A DNA stretch of 64,000 bases from Chengkuizengella marina (GCF_009910845.1 NZ_SIJB01000030.1:1-64000); one strand, 5' to 3'. Positions 25,020 through 33,924 are shown, numbered from the stretch's first letter. Numbers and translations are program-made. Notes: a model not told the origin generated them from the letters alone.

Positions 25020-25667
25020 ATGATGAAGAAAAAAGGAATTTTAACTCTCTTTTTAGCTTTTATTATGGTTTTGTCAGTAGGAGGATATTTGGAAGCAGAT
25101 GCTGGACCTGGCTCTTTGGATGGGGTATATCTCTATGAAGATTATGATTATGAAGGAAGGCAATTATATTTTCCATCTCCTGGAGAATATAACTTAGACG
25201 ATGATTATGACTTTAATGATGAATTAAGTTCATTAAGAATTATTGGTGACTACGCAGTAGTGATTTATGAAGATGATGATTGGTCAAATACCAGTTCATA
25301 TTTTGACAGTGGTGATCGTGTATCTGATATATCGGATTATAAATTAGGAAATGACGAAGCATCGTCAATTACCATTTACAAACTTCCTAGTGATAATGGA
25401 GGACTTCATTTATTTGAAGATTATGATTTTGAAGGAGATCATTTTAGATTTGGTCCAGGTCTATACGATTTAAAAGATTTTGATTTCAATGATGAAGCAA
25501 GCTCCTTTTATATCAATGGTCCCTATAGAGTAACATTCTATCAAGATACTTTTTCAGGAGCAAGTGTAACTGTAACAAGTATTACTTACTTAGAATCGGA
25601 AAAGTTAAAATATTTTGTAATAGGCAATGATACAATCACTTCAGTATGGATAGAGGATTTAAGATAA
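25020..25667 (+). CDS. Secreted two-domain beta/gamma-crystallin protein
   Basis: 215 residues with a signal peptide (cleavage near ADA-GP, about 28). Two double-Greek-key domains (about 34-122 and 127-212) each carry two calcium motifs of the (N/D)(N/D)xx(S/T)S type: NDELSS (66-71), NDEASS (111-116), NDEASS (157-162), NDTITS (203-208). Each domain opens with the Greek-key signature LYEDYDYEGRQLYF or LFEDYDFEGDHFRF. It should bind Ca2+ outside the cell; the exact role is unknown (envelope or matrix stability is typical for microbial members). Followed by its own terminator. Confidence 0.9.
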   Translation: MMKKKGILTLFLAFIMVLSVGGYLEADAGPGSLDGVYLYEDYDYEGRQLYFPSPGEYNLDDDYDFNDELSSLRIIGDYAVVIYEDDDWSNTSSYFDSGDRVSDISDYKLGNDEASSITIYKLPSDNGGLHLFEDYDFEGDHFRFGPGLYDLKDFDFNDEASSFYINGPYRVTFYQDTFSGASVTVTSITYLESEKLKYFVIGNDTITSVWIEDLR

Positions 25668-25725
25668 GCATTCTTAGGTTAGTTTACGTAGGTTCGTTCT
25701 TTTTCCTTTACTAGAATAAAAAGAT

Positions 25726-25757
25726 AAATCCATTCTTAAATAGAAGAGTGGATTTTT
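25726..25757 (+). terminator. Rho-independent terminator
   Basis: AAATCCATTCTT pairs with AAGAGTGGATTT and a T-run follows, 59 bases after the crystallin gene. Confidence 0.85.
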
Positions 25758-25838
25758 CTAATCATAATTTTATAATGATGCAACTGGAGTTGATTAGAGT
25801 TTTAAATTATAACTTCTAAAAGATTTCAAACTTTCTGA

Positions 25839-25895
25839 TCTTCAACAATATGAAGCTTTTGTACCTAATTTTATGATTTGGAACAGATTAAGAGA
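25839..25895 (+). repeat. Degenerate nested-palindrome repeat
   Basis: CTTCAACAATATGAAGCTTTTG ... TTTTATGATTTGGAACAGAT keeps the 5' arm and spacer; the inner hairpin is destroyed. Confidence 0.45.
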
Positions 25896-25913
25896 ATAAT
25901 GAAATTTTGAAAA

Positions 25914-25938
25914 AGCTTCCACATATCGAGTGGAAGCT
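25914..25938 (-). terminator. Hairpin, terminator for leftward transcription
   Basis: AGCTTCCAC/GTGGAAGCT with a T5 run on the minus strand. It is placed to end transcripts from the gene at 26086-26373. Confidence 0.6.
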
Positions 25939-25959
25939 AGGTTAAATGCTATATTTTTT

Positions 25960-26085
25960 AATTCTCTTTATGATTTTCTTTTATTAAGGAGAGCTTGTTT
26001 TTTAGATCACAACGGATAACAGCATATTGATTCATCCCAAACCAGCTATGCTTTGTTTTTGTGTCTAATATAAAGTCTCTTAATT
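25960..26085 (-). repeat. Direct repeat with coding-like text, copy 1
   Basis: About 80 bases (AGATCACAACGGATAACAGC, CCAAACCAGCTATGCTTTGT) recur at 26555-26640. On the minus strand copy 1 stays open and reads KLRDFILDTKTKHSWFGMNQ to a stop, in a frame just behind the gene at 26086-26373. It may be the lost C-terminus of that gene or of a neighbour. Confidence 0.55.
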
Positions 26086-26373
26086 TTATGACAAAATCAC
26101 TTTCCAATTACCTTTGAGGTCTCCCTCATACACTGTTAAAACCTTACTATTTTTTATTATCAATGCTATCTGATATTCATAACTATATAAAACTAGTGCA
26201 TCTGTTTCTTCGTCTAAATATGGAACACCATAAGCCATAGTTTCAGCATATTGTTGTTCAGAAATTTTTCTGTCATGAGCCTGTACGAGAGCATGACTTG
26301 TTGCTTCAAAATAAGTTTTTTCGCCTTCAGTAATATCATTGTAAATTAATTTTATTACGTCTTCATTTAGCAT
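26086..26373 (-). CDS. Hypothetical small protein
   Basis: 95 residues, soluble; N-terminal helices (DVIKLIYNDITEGEKTYFEA) then a beta-rich C-terminus (LVLYSYEYQIALIIKNSKVL). GGAGGTAATTAATATT precedes the ATG. Family not recognised. It is flanked by two copies of the same 80-bp repeat, which suggests that the segment was duplicated or inserted. Confidence 0.55.
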   Translation of the reverse strand: MLNEDVIKLIYNDITEGEKTYFEATSHALVQAHDRKISEQQYAETMAYGVPYLDEETDALVLYSYEYQIALIIKNSKVLTVYEGDLKGNWKVILS

Positions 26374-26544
26374 AATATTAATTACCTCCTAATAAGGTTC
26401 CTACTAACAAGCATTAATAAGGATACCCATACCACTAAGATCATAAATTTTCGTTATTAGCAGTTTGTCTAGATTAATTGAATCAACTTAAATTTCTCAA
26501 TATATGTGTATTATTTTTTCTATGAATGTTAGAGAACCAAATAT

Positions 26545-26645
26545 CATTTTTTTATTTAGAGATCACAAGGGATATTAAGCATATTGGTCTATCCGAAACC
26601 AACTATGCTTTGTTTTATATCTCTATATATAAAGTCTCTTTAAGA
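26545..26645 (-). repeat. Direct repeat with coding-like text, copy 2
   Basis: AGATCACAAGGGATATTAAG ... CCGAAACCAACTATGCTTTG matches copy 1, but the same frame here contains stops, so it is the decayed copy. Confidence 0.55.
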
Positions 26646-26705
26646 TATCGAAAAACAACCCTAACAATGTTTATTCCCCTTATCTCTATATGTTTATAAA
26701 TAGAT

Positions 26706-26804
26706 TTGTTTATTTTTTTAGAACTTGTGTACGATATTACTAAAAAAGGTAGTTTATTAACATTGGGTATACTAGGAATAGGTTTAGGATTTTTTTTAAA
26801 TTGA
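26706..26804 (+). pseudogene. Membrane-helix remnant
   Basis: A 32-codon frame LVYDITKKGSLLTLGILGIG then LGFFLN and stop looks like the C-terminal helix of a lost membrane protein. No ribosome site. Confidence 0.3.
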
Positions 26805-26948
26805 TAAACATGTATAAAAAAGGAGAGGGAATTCAATTAAGAATACAAAAGATTTTACGTCAAGGATATTTTATGTTTATAACAAATTGATGATTAGAGC
26901 ATCTATTATGAGAACTAAACAGATTCATTTTGAAGGAGTGATTAAACC

Positions 26949-27380
26949 ATGAAACAATCAATAGTACATATTGCTTTACTTGTTAGAGAGTATGATGAGG
27001 CTATAGACTTTTATACGAAGAAGCTTAATTTTACATTAATAGAAGATAGTTATCAAGCAGAACAAGATAATCGTTGGGTTGTAGTTTCTCCCCCTGGTTC
27101 CGTTGGAACAACAATATTATTGGCTAGAGCATCTAAACCTGAACAAGAACAATTCGTAGGTAATCAGACAGGTGGGAGAGTATTTTTATTTTTAAATACC
27201 GATGATTTCTGGAGAGACTACAAAGAAATGATGGCTCAGGGTATAGAGTTTGTTAGAGAACCTAAAGAGGAACCTTATGGTAAGGTGGCTGTATTCAAAG
27301 ACCTATATGGTAATTTGTGGGACCTTATTGAGCTGAATGAAGACCATTCAATTTCAAAACGAATAAAATCAACACTGTAA
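26949..27380 (+). CDS. VOC-family protein (glyoxalase/dioxygenase fold)
   Basis: 143 residues with the paired beta-alpha-beta-beta-beta modules of the vicinal-oxygen-chelate fold: IVHIALLVREYDEAIDFYTK at the N-terminus, RVFLFLNTDDFWRDYKEM at the second module, and the closing KDLYGNLWDLIEL with the C-terminal metal-ligand glutamate. It is a metal-dependent enzyme or binding protein of unknown substrate. GAAGGAGTG precedes the ATG. Its 3' end overlaps the convergent WYL regulator by 12 bases. Confidence 0.85.
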   Translation: MKQSIVHIALLVREYDEAIDFYTKKLNFTLIEDSYQAEQDNRWVVVSPPGSVGTTILLARASKPEQEQFVGNQTGGRVFLFLNTDDFWRDYKEMMAQGIEFVREPKEEPYGKVAVFKDLYGNLWDLIELNEDHSISKRIKSTL

Positions 27381-28322
27381 GTTCATTTTATTTAAATGCG
27401 TAATTAGTATATGTAACTTGTTTTGAATTGAAGCTTTTAATGTGGGCGGGCTAATTGAAATAATAGACTTACCATAACGTAAAAAATAATCTGAAATAAA
27501 ATCTTCTTCATTCCAATTGTAATAACCCGATATTATATAGTTATCATCTGTTTTTTGAATTGACATTGATGGATAATGTTCCTTGTCATATAAATCCTTT
27601 CCTCTATCTGTTACAATTATCGAGAACTCAATAGCATCAGTTTGTTTGTGATGATTCTCTACAAGTGATAATAAATACTCTAATCTCATTGAATTCTTAT
27701 TTTCAACCACTTCTAGTGATAAAATTTTATCACACCGTAGATTTTGGACTTTTTGTATATCAATATTGTAAATTTTAGAATACCATTGCCCAAATTTAGA
27801 GTTAATTTTAATAAACTGGCCTGTTATTTGTATTTTTTCTTTATTTTTTAAATAGGATACTAGATAAATTTTTTCCTCAACAATACCTTGAATTAAATCT
27901 TTTAAATAAGGATTGAAATTGCTATGGTTGGTAATTTCCAGGTTTATCAACCCCTTCATTTTCTCAATATTATCTTTCACTTTACTTGGTAATACTTGGT
28001 TGAATTTATTCTCCAATTTAATTATTTCATATTCAAATGGTTTTGCTTTATATCTTTTTAAAGTCAACATAGCAAAATACATTGCATACATTTCATCCAC
28101 AGTAAAGGTAATTGGAGATAATATTCGGTTATCTAATACTAAATACTTCCCATTTCTACCTTGTTCAGCGTAAATTGGCATTCCTAATAATTCTAATGAC
28201 TGAACGTCTCTAATTGCTGTACTTCTAGATATGTTATACTTTTCCATCAAGTCCTTAAGGTTAAAAGCCTTTTTATCATTTATGAATTGCAACATATCAT
28301 TTAATCTTTCAGATTTATTCAT
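27369..28322 (-). CDS. WYL-type HTH transcriptional regulator
   Basis: 317 residues. N-terminal winged helix FNLKDLMEKYNISRSTAIRD, then the linker LGMPIYAEQGRNGKYLVLDN typical of YafY/DeoR-like regulators. A middle WYL-like domain and a C-terminal WCX-like domain follow. It is divergent from a VOC gene (28406) across an 83-base promoter region and convergent with another VOC gene (26949); regulation of one or both is a reasonable inference. Confidence 0.8.
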   Translation of the reverse strand: MNKSERLNDMLQFINDKKAFNLKDLMEKYNISRSTAIRDVQSLELLGMPIYAEQGRNGKYLVLDNRILSPITFTVDEMYAMYFAMLTLKRYKAKPFEYEIIKLENKFNQVLPSKVKDNIEKMKGLINLEITNHSNFNPYLKDLIQGIVEEKIYLVSYLKNKEKIQITGQFIKINSKFGQWYSKIYNIDIQKVQNLRCDKILSLEVVENKNSMRLEYLLSLVENHHKQTDAIEFSIIVTDRGKDLYDKEHYPSMSIQKTDDNYIISGYYNWNEEDFISDYFLRYGKSIISISPPTLKASIQNKLHILITHLNKMNLQC

Positions 28323-28405
28323 ATTAAAACTCCTTAAATGGTGTCATGATTTGATACTTTTTAAATGTATACTAAAAGTGTCAAAAATAAAAGGAGGTCT
28401 TTACA
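28323..28405. promoter_or_regulatory. Divergent promoter region between regulator and VOC gene
   Basis: 83 bases hold both promoters. GTGTCATGATTTGATAC (28341-28357) is a near dyad with one mismatch, GTGTCA recurs at 28379-28384, and GTATAC lies between them. These are candidate binding sites for the divergently encoded WYL regulator. Confidence 0.4.
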
Positions 28406-28849
28406 TTGACATTAGAGATTGCAGTTTTTTTATCTATGAATGGAAAGGCAAATGATGCAATTAGTTTTTACAAGAAACATCTAAATGCTAAGGAGTTATT
28501 ACTTGTGACATATTCAGATATGAAAAAAAGTGATAGTTCAATTGTATTAACAGAAGAAAATAAAGATTATATTTCACATTCGGTACTTCAAATTGGAAAA
28601 ACTAAACTAATGATTGCTGAAGAAACAATGATACCTAATGAGATTTACAATGTAGGTAATAATATCTCGCTTTGTATTCAAAGTGCAAACTTTGCAGAAG
28701 TACAAAGTTTTTATAATAATTTAATAAGCGATGATAGAGTTCAAATTATTTTCCCTCTTTCTAAGAATAGTTTCAGTGAAGCTTATGGTATTGTCCAAGA
28801 TCCTTATGGTGTTCAAATTCAACTTATGTATGACACTCGTTTAAAATAG
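28406..28849 (+). CDS. VOC-family protein, PhnB-like
   Basis: 147 residues from a TTG start with AAAGGAGGT upstream. PhnB pattern: FLSMNGKANDAISFYKKHLN at the N-terminus, a second module, and the C-terminal GIVQDPYGVQIQLMYD. PhnB-type proteins keep the fold without an established enzymatic role. Divergent from, and probably controlled by, the WYL regulator. Confidence 0.82.
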   Translation: MTLEIAVFLSMNGKANDAISFYKKHLNAKELLLVTYSDMKKSDSSIVLTEENKDYISHSVLQIGKTKLMIAEETMIPNEIYNVGNNISLCIQSANFAEVQSFYNNLISDDRVQIIFPLSKNSFSEAYGIVQDPYGVQIQLMYDTRLK

Positions 28850-28955
28850 CACATGCCTTTCGATATGTGAGACTCATTTACTTTTGTGATCAGCCAATTC
28901 TTCAATACTGACCACTATGTGTCTTTGAGTCTCCTAAGGTATTCGTCATACAATT

Positions 28956-29993
28956 CTATTTATTCATTTCCTGTTCCACCTTTTCCCACACTTTCTCTAC
29001 ATCAAGTGGTTGAAAAGGGGTTTTCTTAAACCCTTCTTTACATAACTTGTATATTGCTCGATTGTAAGGAGCTTTAAGATTTGCCATATCTGCTAAGTGT
29101 ATAAAATATCCATTTAATGATTCCAACTCGGAATCACTTTTCCCATGTTGTATAATGTCTTGTCCCATACTACTCATCACCATTTTGGAAAGATTCTTTC
29201 TAAAGATCCCATCTGTTAGGAAATGAGGTAGCTTTACAGCCACAGTCATGGTTAACCAAGAGGGCATATCACCTAGACGGCATTCCTTATACCCTGATGC
29301 TTTAATAATTTCTACACCTTCATACAGTAAATGGATTAAGATCTTTTTAAATAAACGAAAATGGCTAATTTCTCGATAACCATGACCTACTAAGGTTGTG
29401 AAAGAATTTGTTAGATTAACAATCATCTTTGAATGAGCTGCATTCAGTAGTTGGTCTGTGATGACCGTCTCTACTCCCAAATTAAATATATCTGAAACCA
29501 ATTTTATTTCTGTTCTCAAAGAATTGTCTGGTGTACCTACAATGAATGGCCCTTTCTTCTGATATCCTATTACACAAGGCTCATCAATCCAAGCGTTATA
29601 GCTGACTACTCCATAGATGATTTTTTTAAAATATTTGGGGAGTATTCGTTGGTTTTCCACTCCGTTTTGGAGAGCAACAATAATGGTATTTTCATCTAGT
29701 TTATCATGTATAGCTTGAGCTACTGAATCTAAGCTATAGTTTTTCACAGCTAAGACCACAATATCGACTCTTTCTAACTCTGACAAGTCACTAATAGATT
29801 GAACACGTATCGTTTCTACCTTCTCTTTCTCCCCTTGTTGATAAGCAATGATTCCCCTATTTTTTAGTTCCTTTGCTACTATATCACGATCGAGCATATA
29901 TGTATTTTTGTATTTAGGACTAAGCCATGCACCTAGTGTTCCACCTATTGCTCCAGCTCCCAATATAACCAAATTTTTTTCCACACTTCCCAT
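28956..29993 (-). CDS. Ketopantoate reductase (ApbA/PanE)-family dehydrogenase
   Basis: 345 residues from ATG 29993, chosen because AGGGGGAAATCGT precedes it. NAD(P)-binding motif ILGAGAIGG (about 10-18), then DIVVLAVKNYSLDSVAQAIH and the substrate loop ALQNGVENQ of the ApbA fold, and a C-terminal helical domain with a conserved NLTNSFTTL-type helix. Reduces a 2-oxo acid or similar. Downstream of an acetoacetate-decarboxylase-like gene, not of panB/panC, so a role in pantothenate synthesis is doubtful. Confidence 0.85.
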   Translation of the reverse strand: MGSVEKNLVILGAGAIGGTLGAWLSPKYKNTYMLDRDIVAKELKNRGIIAYQQGEKEKVETIRVQSISDLSELERVDIVVLAVKNYSLDSVAQAIHDKLDENTIIVALQNGVENQRILPKYFKKIIYGVVSYNAWIDEPCVIGYQKKGPFIVGTPDNSLRTEIKLVSDIFNLGVETVITDQLLNAAHSKMIVNLTNSFTTLVGHGYREISHFRLFKKILIHLLYEGVEIIKASGYKECRLGDMPSWLTMTVAVKLPHFLTDGIFRKNLSKMVMSSMGQDIIQHGKSDSELESLNGYFIHLADMANLKAPYNRAIYKLCKEGFKKTPFQPLDVEKVWEKVEQEMNK

Positions 29994-30107
29994 ACGATTT
30001 CCCCCTTGATCAATTATCAAAGTTATTGTGTTTAAGCTTTACATGAATGGGCTCAAATAAGAAAGACAAAATGATTGTTTTTTGCTAATTAGGTTATGAG
30101 TATATTT

Positions 30108-30986
30108 TTAGAGAGGTGATTTATAATCAGAGTTTGGCAAATCAAAGGCTGCTGTCATTCCCATCGTAAAACGTGTTTGGAAAGGTTGTTCTTCAATTTC
30201 GAGGTCCTTTAGCACTTTCCCGCTTGGTGTGTTTCCGATTTTCAAATAAGTTTGATCTGGTTTTACATTTTTATTAAATAGTAGTTTTATGTTTTTATTT
30301 ACATTGAAGATAGATTTGAAGTTCGTCTTACTTTGCAAAAACTGGTTATTAAAACGTGAATATAAGTTAGAAGTAACATCAAATTTAGTAGGATTGCCAT
30401 TCATAGGGACAGATAGTTCAAAGTACGGTTGGCCATCTTCCTCTTTTGCCACAGTAATGCATTTTCCTTCTTTCTCAAAGATGTCTATTTCTTGAGTTAC
30501 TTTCGGAAGTCCCCAAATCTTATGACCCCGGATTGTATTTTCAAGTGATGTAACAGGCATAGAAAATACATAATAACCAAAATTTTTAAACATTTTCTCT
30601 AAGACCATAGGAAGAATGGGAGGGTTAAAACCTGGGTCAACTAAGATGGGAATGCTCATTGCTATTTCGTTGTATCCTGGTATACCCAGAACATTTTTGT
30701 ATTCATAACAGGAGAAAACTACGATCGTACGACCTTCAGGCATTCTTACTGGTTTCATTCGTGGGTGTGGCATTAGTCTCTCAGCCTTCTGGTAGTTACA
30801 CATAAATATACCAATGGCACATGTTACATCCCCGTAAAAGGTAGGGAATAAATAGTTTTTAGAGAGGTTTTCATCTAATTGAATGGGTTTATCAGCGTGC
30901 CTAAGTTGAAAACGCAGGAAAAACTCGTCTTTAAAAAGTTTTTCATTCTTGAGTATTGTTTCATCATACTGCATAAGTTTCTTCAT
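30108..30986 (-). CDS. Acetoacetate decarboxylase-family protein
   Basis: 292 residues. The ADC core runs through YNEIAMSIPILVDPG (about 105-119), FGYYVFSMPVTS and RGHKIWGLPK (153-162), the region that carries the Schiff-base lysine or its equivalent in this superfamily. C-terminal half resembles ADC-like proteins rather than clostridial Adc. Probably acts on a small keto or enoyl acid. GGAGGATACGAAA precedes the ATG. First gene of a two-gene unit with the ketopantoate-reductase-like dehydrogenase (115-base gap). Confidence 0.8.
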   Translation of the reverse strand: MKKLMQYDETILKNEKLFKDEFFLRFQLRHADKPIQLDENLSKNYLFPTFYGDVTCAIGIFMCNYQKAERLMPHPRMKPVRMPEGRTIVVFSCYEYKNVLGIPGYNEIAMSIPILVDPGFNPPILPMVLEKMFKNFGYYVFSMPVTSLENTIRGHKIWGLPKVTQEIDIFEKEGKCITVAKEEDGQPYFELSVPMNGNPTKFDVTSNLYSRFNNQFLQSKTNFKSIFNVNKNIKLLFNKNVKPDQTYLKIGNTPSGKVLKDLEIEEQPFQTRFTMGMTAAFDLPNSDYKSPL

Positions 30987-31404
30987 TTTCGTATCCTCCG
31001 AATTAATCTCATTAGGTTTGTATCAATTGTGCTATAAAACCTCTAGTTTAATCTATGAAGATAGTTGGTGATTTGAAGAAATCCTTCATGTTGAGGATTG
31101 ATCTTGAATTAGTTATAGCTAGCATATCAATTTGTAATGAATCTAACAACAACTTTCTTACATTTAATTCCATGAAGTATAATCAGTTAACTTTCAGCTA
31201 AATGTAGATTGCTAATCACTACCTTCCGCAATATGGCACTCTTTTAGAGAAGATAGTTAATAGAATGATCAAACTTTATTTTAAACCAAGAAACTTATTT
31301 TTTGGGACATTCAAGTTAAATTTAAATGATAAATATAGTAAAATTTACTTAATTACTAATTTAGTCAAAAAAGTTTATTATGATAGATAAAAAGGTGGAT
31401 TTGT
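30987..31404. other. Divergent regulatory gap
   Basis: Between the ADC/dehydrogenase unit (-) and a WYL regulator (+). 31221-31310 holds a degenerate composite repeat (CGCAATATGGCACTCTTTTA; AATGATCAAACTTTATTTTA). AGTAAAATTTACT (31337-31349), a near-perfect dyad close to the regulator gene, is a candidate operator. Confidence 0.5.
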
Positions 31405-32370
31405 ATGCCTAAGATTGACAATATACTTGCAATACTATGGATGCTAAGTTCAGGTGAAAAAATTACTGCAAAGCAAATTTCAGAAAAGTTAGAGATGAGT
31501 ATAAGGACTGTGTATCGTTATATTGATACACTTTCAACAAGTGGTGTACCTATTATTTCAGAGACAGGACATAACGGTGGATATACTTTATTGAACAATT
31601 TTATTGAAGCTCCTCTTTTTTTTGATTTTGAGGAGCAAACCTCACTGCTTCACGCTGCTATTTTTGCAGAAGAAGCCGGATATTATGGAGGTGAAGCACT
31701 TAATAGGGCTATTTCAAAGCTAGGCAAACATTCTAATCAAGAGCAGGAAACAAAGATAAACCAACATTTAACCAATCTTGAAGTAATAAGTCGATTAAGT
31801 TCTCACTTTATTGAACCTCTCTTGAAAGAGTTGGAGCAGGCCGTAGCTGACAGATACTCTGTAAAAATTCTATACTACAAAAGTGGTGAAGAGCAATCAA
31901 AGTATAGATTGGTTGATCCGTACAGAATTATCTATTGGAATAATAAATGGTATGTGATTGGATTTTGCCATCTTAGGAATGATATCCGTAATTTTAGAGT
32001 AGATCGAATTGAAAGTTTAATGATAACTGAAAATAAGTTTAACCAGCTAGAAAATTTTTCAGCACGTGAATTTTTCATGAAAAACCTCCTTCCAACTATG
32101 GAAGATAAGGAAGGGATAATTTCTTTAGTTATTAATGGAAACACAACGACGTTGGATGATATTTGCCAACATTGGTTTTTAGGACATTATTTACAAAAAC
32201 GGACTTCAAATCAAGCATGGTTTCTTCTTGAACAAGATATAATACATACGCATGTACCTTATTTACTTTTACCGTATGGTAAATCTATTCAAGTTATTGA
32301 GCCAATAAGTCTTAAGAAAAGACTTATTGAAGTTTTGTCGGAATTAATAAAATTTCATCAAGTAAAATAA
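31405..32370 (+). CDS. WYL-domain transcriptional regulator (YafY type)
   Basis: 321 residues. Winged helix ITAKQISEKLEMSIRTVYRY (about 19-38), linker GVPIISETGHNGGYTLL, then a WYL domain with NNKWYVIGFCHLRNDIRNFR and a C-terminal WCX part (LLLPYGKSIQVIEP). AAGGTGGA precedes the ATG. Divergent from the ADC/dehydrogenase unit and 72 bases upstream of the DJ-1 gene, so either may be its target. Confidence 0.88.
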   Translation: MPKIDNILAILWMLSSGEKITAKQISEKLEMSIRTVYRYIDTLSTSGVPIISETGHNGGYTLLNNFIEAPLFFDFEEQTSLLHAAIFAEEAGYYGGEALNRAISKLGKHSNQEQETKINQHLTNLEVISRLSSHFIEPLLKELEQAVADRYSVKILYYKSGEEQSKYRLVDPYRIIYWNNKWYVIGFCHLRNDIRNFRVDRIESLMITENKFNQLENFSAREFFMKNLLPTMEDKEGIISLVINGNTTTLDDICQHWFLGHYLQKRTSNQAWFLLEQDIIHTHVPYLLLPYGKSIQVIEPISLKKRLIEVLSELIKFHQVK

Positions 32371-32405
32371 CTTCACTGACATTAACTGTCAGGGAAGTTA
32401 TTTTA
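32366..32405 (+). terminator. Strong Rho-independent terminator
   Basis: AATAACTTCACTGACA pairs with TGTCAGGGAAGTTATT around TTAAC; a T-rich tail follows. It overlaps the regulator's stop codon and separates it from the DJ-1 gene. Confidence 0.88.
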
Positions 32406-32442
32406 TAATAGTCTAATCAATTGTGATTGGAGTGTTTATCAG

Positions 32443-33072
32443 ATGCAAACAAAAGTTTATCTTTATGTATTTCATACAATGTCAGACTGGGAATATGGAT
32501 ATTTAATTGCTGAACTAAATTCAGGAAGATATTTTAAAAAAGATTTAGCACCTTTAAAAGTAGTTACAGTAGGAAGTAAAAAAGAAATGATTACTACCAT
32601 GGGGGGACTGAACATACAACCAGATATTTCACTAGATGAGTGTACTCTTGAGAGTAATGATCTTTTAGTTTTACCTGGGGGGAATACTTGGGGAGAAAAT
32701 ATTCATCAACCTATTTTGAAGAAAATTGGCCAAGCTTTAAAGGTTGGCACTATTGTTGCTGCAATTTGTGGTGCTACTGAGGGATTAGCGAATATTGGAT
32801 ACCTAGACTCTAGAAAGCATACAAGTAATAACTTAGAGTATATTAAAATGGTCTGTCCTAATTATAAAGGAGAAAATTTTTATGAGATGGGACCTGCAGT
32901 ATCTGATAAGAATTTGGTTACTGCTTCAGGAATAGCTCCTCTGGAATTTTAACTGGAAGTACTGAAATTATTAGATGTATTTGCACCGGATACATTGCAT
33001 TCATGGTATAACCTAAATAAGACGCTTAACCCTAAATACTTCCCCCATTTAATAAATTCAATAAATAGATGA
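32443..33072 (+). pseudogene. DJ-1/PfpI-family gene interrupted by an in-frame TAA
   Basis: The first 169 codons give a class I glutamine-amidotransferase-like protein with the nucleophile elbow AAICGAT (C in VAAICGATEGLANIG, about 110) and LLVLPGGNTWGE. A TAA at 32950-32952 follows APLEF, but the same frame continues as LEVLKLLDVFAPDTLHSWYN and LNKTLNPKYF to TGA 33072, exactly the C-terminal helix that family members have. One base change therefore removed about 39 residues. Probably inactive or folding-impaired; sequencing error cannot be excluded. Confidence 0.8.
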
Positions 33073-33150
33073 TCTAAAAAATTAACTTAGCAATTTTGAT
33101 TAGTTAAATGATTGAGGCATTCAGATAAGTACCTATTATCATGTATTGAT

Positions 33151-33220
33151 CTTCAACAAATTGGCGCATTTCTCTAATAAGGAGAAGCGTCTTTATTTAT
33201 GATAAGCCCAGATACTGCAA
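33151..33220 (+). repeat. Nested-palindrome repeat
   Basis: CTTCAACAAATTGGCGCATTTC ... GGAGAAGCGTCTTTATTTATGATAAGCCCAGATACTGCAA; good 5' arm, eroded 3' arm. Confidence 0.75.
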
Positions 33221-33666
33221 TTGATATTACCCAAAAGATTACAGCGTACATTTACCTGACCGTTCTTCTCTAGGTAAACTTATTAAGATTTTTGTCAATC
33301 ATGTTCTGAATGCCCCCATTATATGTACTAAATACTAATATGTAAAGCGTTATTTTCATGCTTAATTATATATTTTTTAAAATTAATTTCAATTTGCAGG
33401 GTTTTTTTGGTTTTTTCATAAACATCCATATAAGGTTGTAACTAGATAGAAATTTAGATTTTATATATAATTTATCTCACATCATAAAATTACTTACAAA
33501 AGGTATAAAAAATCAAGGTCTCATTAGATGCCAACGATAATAGGGTTGAGAAAGGGAATACTTGTGGAAAAAGTTTATTTTAAAAAGAATTAAGAAGTGA
33601 TTTTAGTTTCGTATTTAAGTGAATACATCTACACAGTGAACTAAATAAATGGAGGAGATTAACAAC
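33221..33666. other. Gene-free stretch
   Basis: AT-rich, no frame, hairpin or repeat worth naming apart from homopolymer runs near 33400. Confidence 0.4.
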
Positions 33667-33912
33667 GTGAATAAGTATTATATTGAATTGCCTTACATTG
33701 GAGTTTTAAAGGTTGAAGTTAACGCAGAAACAGAAGAAGAAGCACTTGAGAAATTAGTTGAAGCAGATAAAGAAGAAATTTTTAAAGGCAAAATTGATGA
33801 TATCTCATATATTGATGAAGATTGGAATTATCAAGAACAAGTTACACAAGGTAATAATTCATATGCAGTTCAGTATGATATGTTTATAGAAGAAGTAGAG
33901 AAAGATAAGTAA
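33667..33912 (+). CDS. Hypothetical acidic protein
   Basis: 81 residues from GTG 33667, chosen because GGAGGAG lies 8 bases upstream (the ATG at 33649 is part of that site). Very acidic. The opening YYIELPYIGVLKVEVNAETE and the EEALEKLVEA helix recall small single-domain proteins found on phages and plasmids, but no family is certain. Only 12 bases before the kinase gene, so the two form an operon. Confidence 0.5.
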   Translation: MNKYYIELPYIGVLKVEVNAETEEEALEKLVEADKEEIFKGKIDDISYIDEDWNYQEQVTQGNNSYAVQYDMFIEEVEKDK

Positions 33913-33924
33913 GTGGTGGTTAAT

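Noticed and set aside
26615..26836. 73-codon minus-strand frame
   Set aside because: It covers a repeat copy and the complement of a membrane-helix relic; no ribosome site.
28956..29993. True panE of pantothenate synthesis
   Set aside because: No panB, panC or panD nearby, and it pairs with an ADC-like gene, so a specific gene symbol is not justified.
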